From Verrucomicrobiia bacterium (GTDB taxonomy: Bacteria; Verrucomicrobiota; Verrucomicrobiia; Verrucomicrobiales; Akkermansiaceae): DNA of 40,599 bases. Location: the NCBI GenBank assembly GCA_030430455.1, contig JAUIJB010000029.1, positions 1-40,599 on the forward strand, given 5' to 3'. The position numbers and the translations under genes were made by a program. Position 1 is the stretch's first letter. Every line of letters begins with the position of its first letter. The notes under the pieces were generated by a model, which made no database searches, was not told where the DNA came from, and saw only the letters and a list, made by a program, of their open reading frames with translations. This document shows, piece by piece, positions 24,945 through 33,900 of this stretch.

Positions 24945-25439
24945 GGCCTCTCGCTCGGCACGAACCTGGGCGACCGGCTCGCCAACCTGCGGGCGGCCCG
25001 CGACCGGCTGCGCGAGCTCGCCGCACCGGGCGGGGATTTCCTCCAGGCATCCGTCTACCAGACCGCCCCGGTCGACTGCCCCGACGGCTCGCCGGACTTT
25101 TACAACACCGTGGTGGAATTTCCCTGGGACCGCAGTCCGCATGACTTGCTCGACCTCACCCAGGCGATCGAGTTCCACCTCGGCCGCCGTGCCGGCGCGG
25201 AGCGCAACGCGCCGCGCGTGATCGACCTCGACATCCTCTACCTCGGCGAGCTGACCGAAAGGGGCGGCATCCTCGATCTCCCCCATCCGCGGCTCACCTC
25301 GCGGCGCTTCGTCCTGCAACCGCTGACCGACATCCGGCCGGAGCTGGTCCTGCCCGGCGACACCGCGACCATCGCCGAGCACCTCGCTCACTTCGATGGC
25401 GACGAGCCGGAGCTCAGCCTGGTGCAGGGTTCGTGGTGA
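24945..25439 (+). CDS. folK: HPPK (dihydropterin pyrophosphokinase), 5' end apparently disrupted
   Basis: FolK transfers pyrophosphate from ATP to hydroxymethyl-dihydropterin in folate synthesis. The frame encodes GLSLGTNLGDRLANLRAARD (the usual SLGSNLGDR start), APRVIDLDILYLG and LPHPRLTSRRFVLQPL, all HPPK motifs. The frame is open from 24717 on, but no ATG, GTG or TTG occurs in it before GTG 25110, which would remove the SLGTNLGDR strand. The coordinates start at the first recognisable codon, not at a start codon. The inverted-repeat element just upstream probably separated the gene from its start; the ATG at 24718, overlapping dapB, is now in another frame. It may be a pseudogene or use an unusual start. 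Confidence 0.75.
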   Translation, partial: GLSLGTNLGDRLANLRAARDRLRELAAPGGDFLQASVYQTAPVDCPDGSPDFYNTVVEFPWDRSPHDLLDLTQAIEFHLGRRAGAERNAPRVIDLDILYLGELTERGGILDLPHPRLTSRRFVLQPLTDIRPELVLPGDTATIAEHLAHFDGDEPELSLVQGSW

Positions 25440-25487
25440 CGCGGACGCCTTCTTGCAAGTTGGCGCCCGCACCCCGAGACTCGCGCC

Positions 25488-26297
25488 GTGACTGAAGCCG
25501 AACAACTGGCGCGACAGGAGAAAAGGCAGGAGAAGAAGCAGCGCAAGGCCGCTGCCATCCGCGCCCTCAAGGGAACCCGCCGGATCGCGGCCCTGACCGC
25601 CTACGACTTCCCGACCGCCCGGCTCCTCGACGAGGCCGGGGTCGACCTGCTTCTGGTCGGCGACTCGCTCGGCATGGTCGTGCTCGGCTTCCCGGACACC
25701 ACCGCCGTCACCATGGAGCACATGCTCCACCACACCGCGGCCGTGGCACGCGCAAAACCGGCGGCCCTGGTCCTCGCCGACCTGCCGATCCGCAGCTACA
25801 ACAACCCCGACGACGCCCTCGCCAACGCCCGCCGTCTCGTCGCCGCCGGCGCCGATGCGGTCAAGCTGGAAGGCGGCCTGCGCCAGGCGGAGAAGGTGCG
25901 CGCCATCGTCGATGCCGGCATTCCCGTCTGCGGCCACCTCGGCATGCTCCCCCAGCGCGTCCTCGAGGAGGGCGGCTACCGCAAGAAGGGCAAGACCCCC
26001 GAGCAGGCGGCGGCGCTTCAGGAGGGCGCCGAGGCGCTCGTTGAAGCCGGCGTGTTCGCCATCATCCTCGAGAGCGTGGTGGCCTCGGTTGCGGAGAAGT
26101 TCACCCGCGCCACCCCGGTTCCGGTGATCGGGATCGGCAGCGGCGAGACCACCTGTGACGGCGAGGTCGCCGTGGTCACCGACCTCGTCGGCTCGTATCC
26201 CTGGTTCGTCCCCCCCTTCGCCACGCCGGAGGCGGACGTGGCGGCCGAGATCCAGAAGGCGGCGCGGGCGTACATCGGTCGAGTCCAGCAAACATGA
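25488..26297 (+). CDS. panB: 3-methyl-2-oxobutanoate hydroxymethyltransferase
   Basis: PanB makes ketopantoate from alpha-ketoisovalerate and methylene-tetrahydrofolate, the first step to pantothenate and coenzyme A. Seen are [17 protein letters not shown], the metal site in [37 protein letters not shown] and the catalytic Glu in [14 protein letters not shown] replaces the more common IGIGAG. The start is GTG at 25488, giving a 20-residue Lys/Gln-rich N-terminal extension before the conserved core and 269 residues in total. The stop overlaps the next gene as ATGA. Confidence 0.95.
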   Translation: MTEAEQLARQEKRQEKKQRKAAAIRALKGTRRIAALTAYDFPTARLLDEAGVDLLLVGDSLGMVVLGFPDTTAVTMEHMLHHTAAVARAKPAALVLADLPIRSYNNPDDALANARRLVAAGADAVKLEGGLRQAEKVRAIVDAGIPVCGHLGMLPQRVLEEGGYRKKGKTPEQAAALQEGAEALVEAGVFAIILESVVASVAEKFTRATPVPVIGIGSGETTCDGEVAVVTDLVGSYPWFVPPFATPEADVAAEIQKAARAYIGRVQQT

Positions 26298-26698
26298 GCT
26301 CGCCGGAGAAACAGGCCGCCCTGGAGCAGCGCATGGCCTCGCTGGGGGTCACCGAGGAGGACCTCGTCGAGAAGTTCGTGCTCGGCTCCGGGTCCGGCGG
26401 ACAGAAGATCAACAAGACCCACTCCTGCGTCTACCTCAAGCACGTGCCGAGCGGGATCGAGGTGAAGTGCCAGTCGTCCCGCTCGCGCGAGATGAACCGC
26501 TTCCTCGCCCGCCGCGAGCTCTGCGACACCCTCGACGAGCGCCGCCTCGGCCGCGCCTCGAAGCGCCGCCAGGAGATCGAGAAGATCCGCCGCCAGAAGC
26601 GCCGCCGCTCGCGTCGCTCGAAGCAGAAGTCGGTCCGGGACAAGCGCCTGCTGTCGCGCAAGAAGAACCTCCGCCGCCCGCCCGGCCGCGACGACTGA
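26294..26698 (+). CDS. GGQ-domain release factor-like protein (ArfB/MTRFR type)
   Basis: The 134-residue protein contains only the catalytic domain of class I release factors: [20 protein letters not shown] with the GGQ motif that hydrolyses peptidyl-tRNA, followed by [18 protein letters not shown]. Codon-recognition domains are absent. The last ~45 residues are strongly basic ([16 protein letters not shown] and more), as in ArfB and MTRFR, where the tail enters the empty mRNA channel of stalled ribosomes. A role in ribosome rescue is therefore inferred. It overlaps panB by 4 bp (ATGA), so both are co-translated although their functions are unrelated. Confidence 0.88.
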   Translation: MSSPEKQAALEQRMASLGVTEEDLVEKFVLGSGSGGQKINKTHSCVYLKHVPSGIEVKCQSSRSREMNRFLARRELCDTLDERRLGRASKRRQEIEKIRRQKRRRSRRSKQKSVRDKRLLSRKKNLRRPPGRDD

Positions 26699-26704
26699 AC
26701 CCCC

Positions 26705-26740
26705 GGCGCCGCCGGTCGACCACCGAGCCGCGCCGGCGCC
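26705..26740. terminator. Nested GC hairpin between convergent GGQ and EboD-like genes
   Basis: A 7-bp outer stem GGCGCCG/CGGCGCC (26705-26711 and 26734-26740) encloses an inner CGGT/ACCG stem. It fills the 52-bp convergent gap. No T tract is present; a bidirectional role is inferred from position. Confidence 0.4.
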
Positions 26741-26750
26741 ACCCTGCCCG

Positions 26751-27935
26751 TCAGCCGCCCACCGGCCCGACGCGCCGCACCAACCCGTGGCGGCGCCTGA
26801 GGTCGTCCAGGCAGGCATCGACCAGCCCCTCGTCGAGGTGGTGCACATCCTGGCCCCGACCCAGCTCGCGCAGCAGGAGGATCGTCAACTCACCACCGAG
26901 GTGCTCGCGGAACTCCTCGCGCCCCTGGTGCACCAGCCTCCGGCCCGTCTCGTCGCGCAGGTCGAGCGCCTCGTGCCACAGCGGCAGGTGCAGCCCGACG
27001 ATCACGTCGATGACCCGCTCGGCATCGAGCTGCCGCAGCAGGCCGCAGCGCGCCGAGTAGAGCGAGTCGAGCGCCACCCCGATGGCCACCGCGTCGCCGT
27101 GGCCGAGCGAATAGTCACTCAGCTGCTCGAGCTTGTGCGCCGCCCAGTGGCCGAAGTCGAGCGGCCGGCTGCTGCCGGTCTCGAAGGGGTCGCCCCCCTC
27201 GGCGATGTGGCGCGCGTGAGCGAGCGCCGAGCGCTCGACGCATTCCTCCAGCACCGGCTCATCGAGTTTCTCGAGTCGCTCGAGATTCTGGTAGATCCAG
27301 TCGAAGAACGAGCCGTCCTTCACCAGCGCCACCTTCACCGCCTCGATCAGGCCGACCCGGCGCGTGCCCTCGGTCTGGGTGTGGAGGAAGCTGAAATCGT
27401 TGATGACCGCGAAGGGAACCGCGAAGGCGCCCACCCAGTTCTTCTTGCAGAAGGCGTTGATCGCGCACTTCACCCCGACCCCGCTGTCGTCCTGGGCGAG
27501 GGTGGTGGTGGGAAAGCGCACCAGGCGAACGCCGCGGTGGGCGGTCGCCGCGGCGAAACCCACCGCATCCAGAAAGGCTCCGCCGCCGATCGCGATCAGG
27601 TAGGAGTGCCGGTCGACGTGCTCGCGGTCGATCATCCGCCAGATCCGCTTCACCAGTTGCTCGTCCTGCTTCACCGCCTCGCCGCCCGGAACCACCTCGA
27701 GCCCGCGCCAGTCGAAGCCGAGATCGGCGAAGTAGGCCTCCACCCGGGCCGCCAGCCCCTGCCAGGCGGCGGCCACGCGTTCCTCGACCAGCACCAGCAC
27801 CCGGCGCCCGCCACCCTCCTCGAGAATCCCCGCGAGCAGGCGGTTCGAAACCGCGAAGGCATCGCGGGTGAAGCACACCCGATGCTTGATGTTCAGCTCG
27901 ATCTGGAAATCGTGACGACCCATGGCAGCGGGCAT
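26751..27935 (-). CDS. eboD: EboD-like 3-dehydroquinate synthase homologue (sugar phosphate cyclase superfamily)
   Basis: The 394-residue protein is a divergent relative of AroB. VCFTRDAFAV at the N-terminus, IAIGGGAFLDAVGFAAAT, RFPTTTLAQDDSGVGVKCAIN and GSSRPLDFGHWAAHKLEQL match what I know of the EboD group rather than AroB. Metal ligands look intact: Glu in LIEAVKVAL, His in DFGHWAAH and His in LGHGDAVAIG. In the Ebo cluster the partners are a TatD-like hydrolase, a UbiA-like protein and others; none is adjacent here, so the gene is an orphan and its substrate is unknown. The start is ATG 27935 or 27923. It is divergent to a NUDIX gene across 46 bp. Confidence 0.85.
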   Translation of the reverse strand: MPAAMGRHDFQIELNIKHRVCFTRDAFAVSNRLLAGILEEGGGRRVLVLVEERVAAAWQGLAARVEAYFADLGFDWRGLEVVPGGEAVKQDEQLVKRIWRMIDREHVDRHSYLIAIGGGAFLDAVGFAAATAHRGVRLVRFPTTTLAQDDSGVGVKCAINAFCKKNWVGAFAVPFAVINDFSFLHTQTEGTRRVGLIEAVKVALVKDGSFFDWIYQNLERLEKLDEPVLEECVERSALAHARHIAEGGDPFETGSSRPLDFGHWAAHKLEQLSDYSLGHGDAVAIGVALDSLYSARCGLLRQLDAERVIDVIVGLHLPLWHEALDLRDETGRRLVHQGREEFREHLGGELTILLLRELGRGQDVHHLDEGLVDACLDDLRRRHGLVRRVGPVGG

Positions 27936-27981
27936 AGAATGCCCCAAAATAACGCCGCAAACCACCGATTCTTTAATCAAA

Positions 27982-28503
27982 ATGAAGCAAATCCTCCACG
28001 AAACCCGCTGGCTCGGACTCTACCGAATCGGGCACTGGGACTTCGTCGAGCGCCCCGACTCCCCCGCCGCGGTCGGCATCCTCGCCGTGACCTCCGGCCG
28101 CGAGGTGATCCTGGTCGAGCAGTTCCGCATCCCGCTGCAGCGACGCGTGGTCGAGATCCCCGCCGGCCTGATTGGCGACGAGGAGGAGCACCGCGGCGAG
28201 CCGATCATCGACACCGCCCGGCGCGAACTGCTCGAGGAGACCGGCTACGTCGCCGGCCGGATGGAGGAAATCCTCGTCACCCCGACCTCGGCCGGCATGA
28301 CCAGCGAGTTCACCCACCTGTTCCTCGCCACCGAGCTCGAGAAGGTCGGTGACGGCGGCGGCACCGACCGCGAGGAGATCGAAGTCCACCGGGTCCCGCT
28401 CGACCGGCTTCGCGCCTTCCTTTCGGACAAGCAGGCCGAAGGCTGCGCCGTCGACGGCAAGATCCACGCCGCGATGTGGGCGGCGGAGCCGTTGCTGCGT
28501 TGA
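27982..28503 (+). CDS. NUDIX hydrolase, ADP-ribose pyrophosphatase type
   Basis: The 173-residue protein carries a NUDIX box in IPAGLIGDEEEH and DTARRELLEETGYVAG, with the RELLEETGY core that binds Mg and hydrolyses nucleoside diphosphate derivatives. The preceding VILVEQFRIPLQRRVVEIPAG is the dimer and substrate region of the ADP-ribose pyrophosphatase subfamily. A three- to four-residue expansion is seen inside the box between the Gly and the REL segment. ATG 27982 gives a compact N-terminus; an upstream ATG at 27922 would add 20 residues that overlap the divergent gene. ADP-ribose is the likeliest substrate. Confidence 0.9.
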   Translation: MKQILHETRWLGLYRIGHWDFVERPDSPAAVGILAVTSGREVILVEQFRIPLQRRVVEIPAGLIGDEEEHRGEPIIDTARRELLEETGYVAGRMEEILVTPTSAGMTSEFTHLFLATELEKVGDGGGTDREEIEVHRVPLDRLRAFLSDKQAEGCAVDGKIHAAMWAAEPLLR

Positions 28504-28513
28504 CGGTGCGAAG

Positions 28514-28745
28514 CGGCCGGGAGAGGTGGCGGAGCGCAGGGCATGGGACCTATGGGTCCTACAGGACCTATGGAAGCAGCTACCGGGCTCCGCAGTGTCG
28601 GCCCTGGTGCTGCGAAGATGGGCGAGGCGGAAGCTCACCTTCCGGAGCCGTCCCAAGGGCAAGGGTGAGGCGCAGCCTCACACCAGATAGGTCCCATAGG
28701 ACCCATAGGTCTTATTCCTTGTGCTCCGCCACTTCTCCCCAGCCG
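28514..28745. repeat. Large inverted-repeat element with ~60-bp arms
   Basis: Arms of about 60 bp at 28514-28573 and 28686-28745 are imperfect reverse complements. Shared blocks are GTGGCGGAGC and GACCTATGGGTCCTA, the latter itself nearly palindromic. The 112-bp centre can also fold (CTCACCTT against AAGGGTGAG). No coding potential was seen across 28504-28917, and 28746-28917 shows nothing notable. The layout is MITE- or BIME-like. Confidence 0.72.
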
Positions 28746-28917
28746 CCCACCGCCCAACCCGCGCTTTCCAGCCGGTCCGAACCGCCAACCGGCCCCACGC
28801 CGCCACGACTCCCCGGCCGCGAAGTCGCCCAGCCAGCAACTTCAAGGGTCGTCCAGCCAAACGAGTCGTCGTGATTGCCGGTGGCTTCGCGGCATGGCCG
28901 CGTGCTAGCTTCCGGCC

Positions 28918-29805
28918 ATGGCCAAGGTGTTCATGGGCGTCGTCGCAGCGGCCGCCTCCCTGCTTGTCGCGCGGGGAGCGACGATCCTCGACGGGGTCGA
29001 CGCCCGGGAATACCGCGACCTCGCCGACCGGTTCCCCTCGGTCGGCACGGTGACCGGGCCCGGCCTGCAGGGGTCGGGGGTCCTCATCGGCGGGCGCTGG
29101 GTCCTCACCGCTGGACACATCGCCACCGGCAAGTCCGGCAGCGGGACCTTCACCATCGGCGGCAGCAGCTACCTGGTCGCCGCCGCGACGACCCACCCCG
29201 AGCTGGACTTTCCCTCCCACGACCTGGGCTTGCTGCTGCTCCAGACCGCGGTCGGCCATGTTCCGGCGGCCAGCATGTATCGCTTCCCGGCTGCCGTCGA
29301 CGTCATCGACCTCGAGGGCACCTGGGTCGGCACGGGCTTCACCGGAACCGGCAGCACCGGGTCGCGGCTGCCCCTCGAGCGCCGTGCCTTCACCAACGTG
29401 ATCGACGCCTTCGGAGACCACCCCGACTACGAAAACCTCCCGGCCAATTCCATGGTTGCCGACTTCGACAGCGGCTCGGCCACCGACAACGCACCGGCCT
29501 CGTCCCCGCTTCCCACCGCGCTCGAGGGCAACGTCGCGCCGGGCGACAGCGGCGGCGGGGTGTTCGTGATGGTCGACGGCGAGTATCGCCTGGTGGGCAT
29601 CAACAGCTACGCGGGCACCCTCGACCGCCTGCCCCAGGGAACCGACAGCCGCTACGGATCCCTCAGCGGCGCCGCGGCGCTCGACTTCTTCCACGGCTGG
29701 ATCGAGGAGGTCAGCGGGATCACGCCGGTCCCGGAGCCATCCAGCGCGGTGCTCCTACTCACCGCAGCCGGCCTCGCGGCGCGGCGCCGCCGGGACTCCC
29801 CATGA
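28918..29805 (+). CDS. PEP-CTERM trypsin-like serine protease
   Basis: The 295-residue product has a signal peptide (FMGVVAAAASLLVARGA). It is a chymotrypsin-fold protease with catalytic His in VLTAGHIATG, Asp in SHDLGLLLL and Ser in PGDSGGGVF. The C-terminus is a PEP-CTERM sorting signal: VPEPSSAVLLL, a hydrophobic stretch and RRRR. By family this signal is cleaved by an exosortase, releasing or anchoring the protein at the surface. No exosortase gene is in the window. The gene lies alone between the inverted-repeat element and tRNA-Pro. The substrate is unknown. Confidence 0.92.
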   Translation: MAKVFMGVVAAAASLLVARGATILDGVDAREYRDLADRFPSVGTVTGPGLQGSGVLIGGRWVLTAGHIATGKSGSGTFTIGGSSYLVAAATTHPELDFPSHDLGLLLLQTAVGHVPAASMYRFPAAVDVIDLEGTWVGTGFTGTGSTGSRLPLERRAFTNVIDAFGDHPDYENLPANSMVADFDSGSATDNAPASSPLPTALEGNVAPGDSGGGVFVMVDGEYRLVGINSYAGTLDRLPQGTDSRYGSLSGAAALDFFHGWIEEVSGITPVPEPSSAVLLLTAAGLAARRRRDSP

Positions 29806-29857
29806 GCCTCGCCCGGGACCGCCCCCCGGAACACGGCAAGACCGGCGGGAGAAAAGA

Positions 29858-29934
29858 TGGTCGGGGCGGCCAGATTCGAACTGACGACATCCTGCTCCCA
29901 AAGCAGGCACTCTACCAGGCTGAGTTACGCCCCG
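29858..29934 (-). tRNA. tRNA-Pro(UGG)
   Basis: The 77-nt minus-strand sequence folds into a complete cloverleaf. The acceptor stem is CGGGGCG/CGCCCCG with discriminator A and an encoded CCA end. The D arm is ACTC/GAGT, the anticodon stem CCTGC/GCAGG with loop TTTGGGA, so the anticodon is TGG for proline codon CCA. The T arm is GTCAG/CTGGC with loop TTCGAAT. It is a single tRNA gene, 52 bp after the protease gene. Confidence 0.96.
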
Positions 29935-30050
29935 GACCGGGCAGGGAAGCTCTCCGGCGCCACCCGCTTTGGCAAGCCGGAATCCCGGGGTCCGGCGGGT
30001 CCCCCCTCGCGACCCTTGCTCCCGTGCCACTCGTCGGCCATTCTCCCGCC

Positions 30051-30857
30051 GTGGCCTACCTCGAGATCCGCGACCTCCACACCCACTTCAGCAAGCGAAG
30101 TGGCGGCCTCCTCGGCGGCGAAACCCGCACCATCCGTGCCGTCGACGGCGTCTCGATCGATGTCCGGAAGGGCGAGATCCTCGGGCTGGTCGGCGAGTCC
30201 GGCTGCGGCAAGTCGACCCTTTCGCGGACGATCATGCAGCTGCTCCGCCCGACCTCCGGAACCATCCGCCTCGATGGCACCGAGCTGACCCGCCTGCCGT
30301 CGGACGCGGTCCGCCGGCGCCGGCTCGACTTCCAGATGGTCTTCCAGGACCCCTACGCCTCGCTCAACCCGCGCATGACGGTGTTCGCCACCCTGGCCGA
30401 GGCGATCCGCCAGCGCCACCCGAAGGTCGCCAAGGACGAACTCACCCGCCGCGTCAATGAACTGATGGAGACCGTCGGCCTGAACCCCAGCCAGCAGCGC
30501 AAGTATCCCCACGAGTTCTCCGGCGGCCAGCGCCAGCGCATTGCGATCGCCCGTGCGCTCGCGCCGGAACCCAAGCTGGTGATCGCCGACGAGCCGGTGT
30601 CAGCCCTCGACGTGTCGATCCAGTCGCAGATCCTCAACCTGCTGAAGAAGCTCCGCGCGGAACTCGGCCTGACGATGATCTTCATCTCCCACGACCTCGG
30701 GGTCGTGCGCTACCTGGCCGACCGCATCCTGGTCATGTACCGCGGCAAAATCGTCGAGGAAGGCGAGGCCGAGCAGCTGTTCGACTCGCCGCAGAACGAC
30801 TACACCCGGCGCCTGATCGCATCGATCCCCAAGCTCGTCGGCCAACCGCAACCCTGA
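30051..30857 (+). CDS. Oligopeptide/dipeptide ABC transporter ATPase (OppF/DppF type)
   Basis: The 268-residue ATPase has Walker A GESGCGKST, the Q-loop in MVFQDPYASLNPRMTV, the signature FSGGQRQRIAIARAL, Walker B LVIADEPVSALDVS and the switch His in FISHDLGVVRYL. QDPYASLNPRMTV is the hallmark of the OppF/DppF group, which powers peptide uptake. GTG at 30051 is chosen because it puts LEIRDLHTHF at the N-terminus; GTG 30024 is also in frame. No permease, binding protein or partner OppD ATPase is nearby, so this subunit is an orphan here. Confidence 0.88.
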   Translation: MAYLEIRDLHTHFSKRSGGLLGGETRTIRAVDGVSIDVRKGEILGLVGESGCGKSTLSRTIMQLLRPTSGTIRLDGTELTRLPSDAVRRRRLDFQMVFQDPYASLNPRMTVFATLAEAIRQRHPKVAKDELTRRVNELMETVGLNPSQQRKYPHEFSGGQRQRIAIARALAPEPKLVIADEPVSALDVSIQSQILNLLKKLRAELGLTMIFISHDLGVVRYLADRILVMYRGKIVEEGEAEQLFDSPQNDYTRRLIASIPKLVGQPQP

Positions 30858-30885
30858 GCGGACGGACCGGGGGCGCCCCCCGCAT

Positions 30886-30920
30886 CCGCCCCGGCCCTCC
30901 GCTTCCGAAGACCGGGGCGG
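30886..30920. terminator. Hairpin between convergent ABC ATPase and giant gene
   Basis: A perfect 9-bp stem CCGCCCCGG/CCGGGGCGG (30886-30894 and 30912-30920) with a 17-nt loop fills the 75-bp convergent gap. A shorter palindrome GGGGGCGCCCCC precedes it. It is likely bidirectional and has no T tract. Confidence 0.5.
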
Positions 30921-30932
30921 TGAGGGACATCG

Positions 30933-33900
30933 TCACGGCTCCGGCTCGAAGAGCAGGCGGAAGAATCCGCGGTCGCCGAGGTTGGTGACATCGAAGTGGA
31001 AGTTCTCCCGCGCCATCGGGTCCATCGACTCGATGGTCTCGGGAACCAGGCTTCCGATCCGGCTCGCGGGATCACCGGTTTCATCGGGCACCTCCGCGAA
31101 GTGGAGGTGGTAGCTGCCGGTCGGGACCAACGCGGGGAAGTGCACCCGGACGCCGGATTCGATCGGCTCGAGGCGGAGGCGGAACCCGACGTCGTCGCCC
31201 GGCGAGGCCGGGTCGAAGCCGAGGTGGAACTCGTCAAGGTTGTCGAGCCCACCACCGTCGCTGTCACCCTCGGTCTCGCCCGCGAGACCGAACGACTCGA
31301 GCCAGTCCTCGTAGCCCTCGGGATACACCGGACCGACCAGGGCGGAGCCGAGTTCCTCGTCGAGGTAGCCTGAGGCCAGGTAGCCATCGACCTGTCCGAT
31401 CTCGGAATCCGTGAGCGCCCGCTCGTAGACGAGCACCGCGGCCACGTCCATCTCGGCGAAGTCACCGAAGTCGATCTCGCGGCCGATCAGGAGTTCACGT
31501 CGATTCGTGTTGAAGACGTGGTTGAAGCTGGCGACCTCGACCCCGTTGACGAGGACGCGCGATCCGGAGTCCTCGTGCACCGCCGTGATGACCAGCCAGC
31601 CCTCGCCGTCGAGCGCCGCACCGGTGGCGAAGTTGTTGCCCGAGCCGTGGCCCTGCAGGATGAGCTCGCCCGAGTCGCCCCCACCGACCAGGCCGAAGGT
31701 GCGGTTGGCCCGGTCGCGCCCCCAGACCAGCCCGGCATTCGTGCCGGCACTGTCGAAGAAGCGAGCCACCAGGTAGACCGTGCGGTCCTCGTTGTCGCGG
31801 GGCAGGCCGACCGGGCTGATCGAGTTGATCCGGCCCAGGTAGTCATTGAAGCCGTCCAGCCGGATCGCCGGGGCGCCGGACGGTGCCAGGCCCTCGACGA
31901 GGGCCGGGTTGCCACCCGCGAAGAGGTCCCGGTTGTTGCCCGACAGGTCCTGCCAGGACGTGACCGTCCCACCGCTGGTGACCACCCCCTCGCTCGACTC
32001 GAGCTGGAGCGCGAGACCATCGGTCACCGGCAACGACGCCGGACCGACGGTGATCGTGATGCCGTCCGAGCCCGTCGCGGGCGGAACGCCATCGTCGGTC
32101 ACCACGGCCGAAATCAGGTGGGTTCCGGAAGACAGGCCGGCGACATCGATCGTCGATCCGCCGCCAAGCGGGCCGTCGAGGTCGGAGGACCACTCGATCG
32201 ACTCCGCCAGGTCACCGCCGCCGGACATCAGGCTGATCGAGAAGAAATAGTCCCGGAACAGGCTGGCCGGGGGAACCGAGTAGGGCAGCGGCACGACCGG
32301 CGCCGCACCGACCTCGAGGGTCACCGCGGTGTTCTCGACGTCATAGCGGTAGGCCATCGCATCGCCACCACCGACGAAGGTGATCGCGCCGTTCGCGGAC
32401 CCGGGCGTGCCGTCCGGCAGGTTGTCGATGAAGCCGGGGGCGATCGTCTCGCCGGGGGCCACCTCGATCGTCGCACCCGTGGCCGAGAAGGCGACGTCGT
32501 TGGCGCCCACCGCGTAGCTCGCCCGGGGATCGCCGACGGCGAGGACGGTGAAGTCGTCGGCTCCGTCGACCCGCACCAGGAAGGGCGTCACCGGATCGGT
32601 GACGCGGGTGGCGTGGAAGCGGAAACGATCCACCGCCAGGGTGACCGGCGACGGGCCCTCGTTGGTGTAGACCTCGCCCAGGTTGACCACGAAGTTGGCG
32701 TTCGCGCCATCGACCTGGCGGAAGCCGGGGATGTCGAAGCCGTTGCCGAGCACGAAGCTCTCCCCGGATCCGCCGGTTCCGTCGGGGTCCACCGCGGTGG
32801 CGGAGAAGACGATGGCTTCACCGGCATCGATGACCGCGCCGTTCGCGGGAGAGGTGATGTCCACGAGCGGCGCGAGGTTCTCCGCGACCACCGTGAGGGT
32901 CACCGTGTCAGAACCGGCCAGCGAAGCACTGTCCGTCGCCTCGGCCGTCACCACATGGGTTCCGGTCGAGAGGCTCGAGCTCGCCACCGAGCCGCCGCTG
33001 CCGAGCAGACCATCGAGGTCCGAGGTCCAGCGGATCGACGCCGAAACGTCGCCGTCCAGGTCATCGTCGGCCGTCGCGGCGAAGGTCACGGTCGTTCCCG
33101 CCCCGACGGAAAGGCCGTCGGCCGGCGCGGTGATGTCGACCACCGGCGGCGCGTTGGTGACCTCGACCACCAGGGTGATGGTGTCGCTGCCCGGCAGGCC
33201 ACCGCTGTCGCTGACGGTCGCCGTGATCTCGTGCTCGCCGAGCGTGCTCAGGCTGGCGGAGAGGTTGCCGCCGACGCCCAGCGGACCGTCGACATCGGAG
33301 CTCCAGGCGATCGAGGAGGAAAGGTCACCGTCCTGGACGTCGTCCGCGGTCGCGGCGAAATTGATCGACTCTCCCGGGGCAACCATCGTGCCGCCGGCCG
33401 GCGAGGCGATCGCCACCACGGGCGCGGTGTTGCCGTCGACGATCGTGACGGTGAGGGTGGCGGTGCCCGTCTGCGAGTCGCCGTCGGTCGCCGTGGCAGT
33501 GATGAGGTGGGTGCCGACCGACAGGCTCGAGACGTCGATCGATGCCCCGCTGCCGAGGTCCCCGTCGAGATCCGAGCTCCACACGATCGACCCGGACACG
33601 TCCCCTCCCCCGCCGACTTCGATCGCGATCGAGAAGAAGTAGTCACGGAAGCGGGCCGACTCGGGAATCGTGTACGGCAGGGGCACCACCGGGGCTGCGC
33701 CCTCGACCAGGGTCACCGCGGTGTTCTCGACGTCGTACTGGTAGGCGATCGAGTCGCCGCCGTCGACGAAGGTCACCGCGCCGTTCGCGGACCCGGGGGT
33801 GCCGTCCGGCCGGTTGTCGATGAAGCCGGGGGCGATCGTCCCGCCCGGAGCGAGGTCGATCGTCTTCCCTCCCGCGACGAAGGCGAAGTCGTTCTCGCCC

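Noticed and set aside
24718..25221. Frame starting at the ATGA overlap with dapB and running through the repeat and folK
   Set aside because: Its translation is Ser/Pro/Arg-rich without motifs, whereas another frame over the same DNA gives HPPK motifs. I treat the ATG as the former folK start only.
30024..30050. Upstream GTG 30024 as start of the ABC ATPase
   Set aside because: It adds a non-conserved leader; the family N-terminus fits GTG 30051. It cannot be fully excluded.
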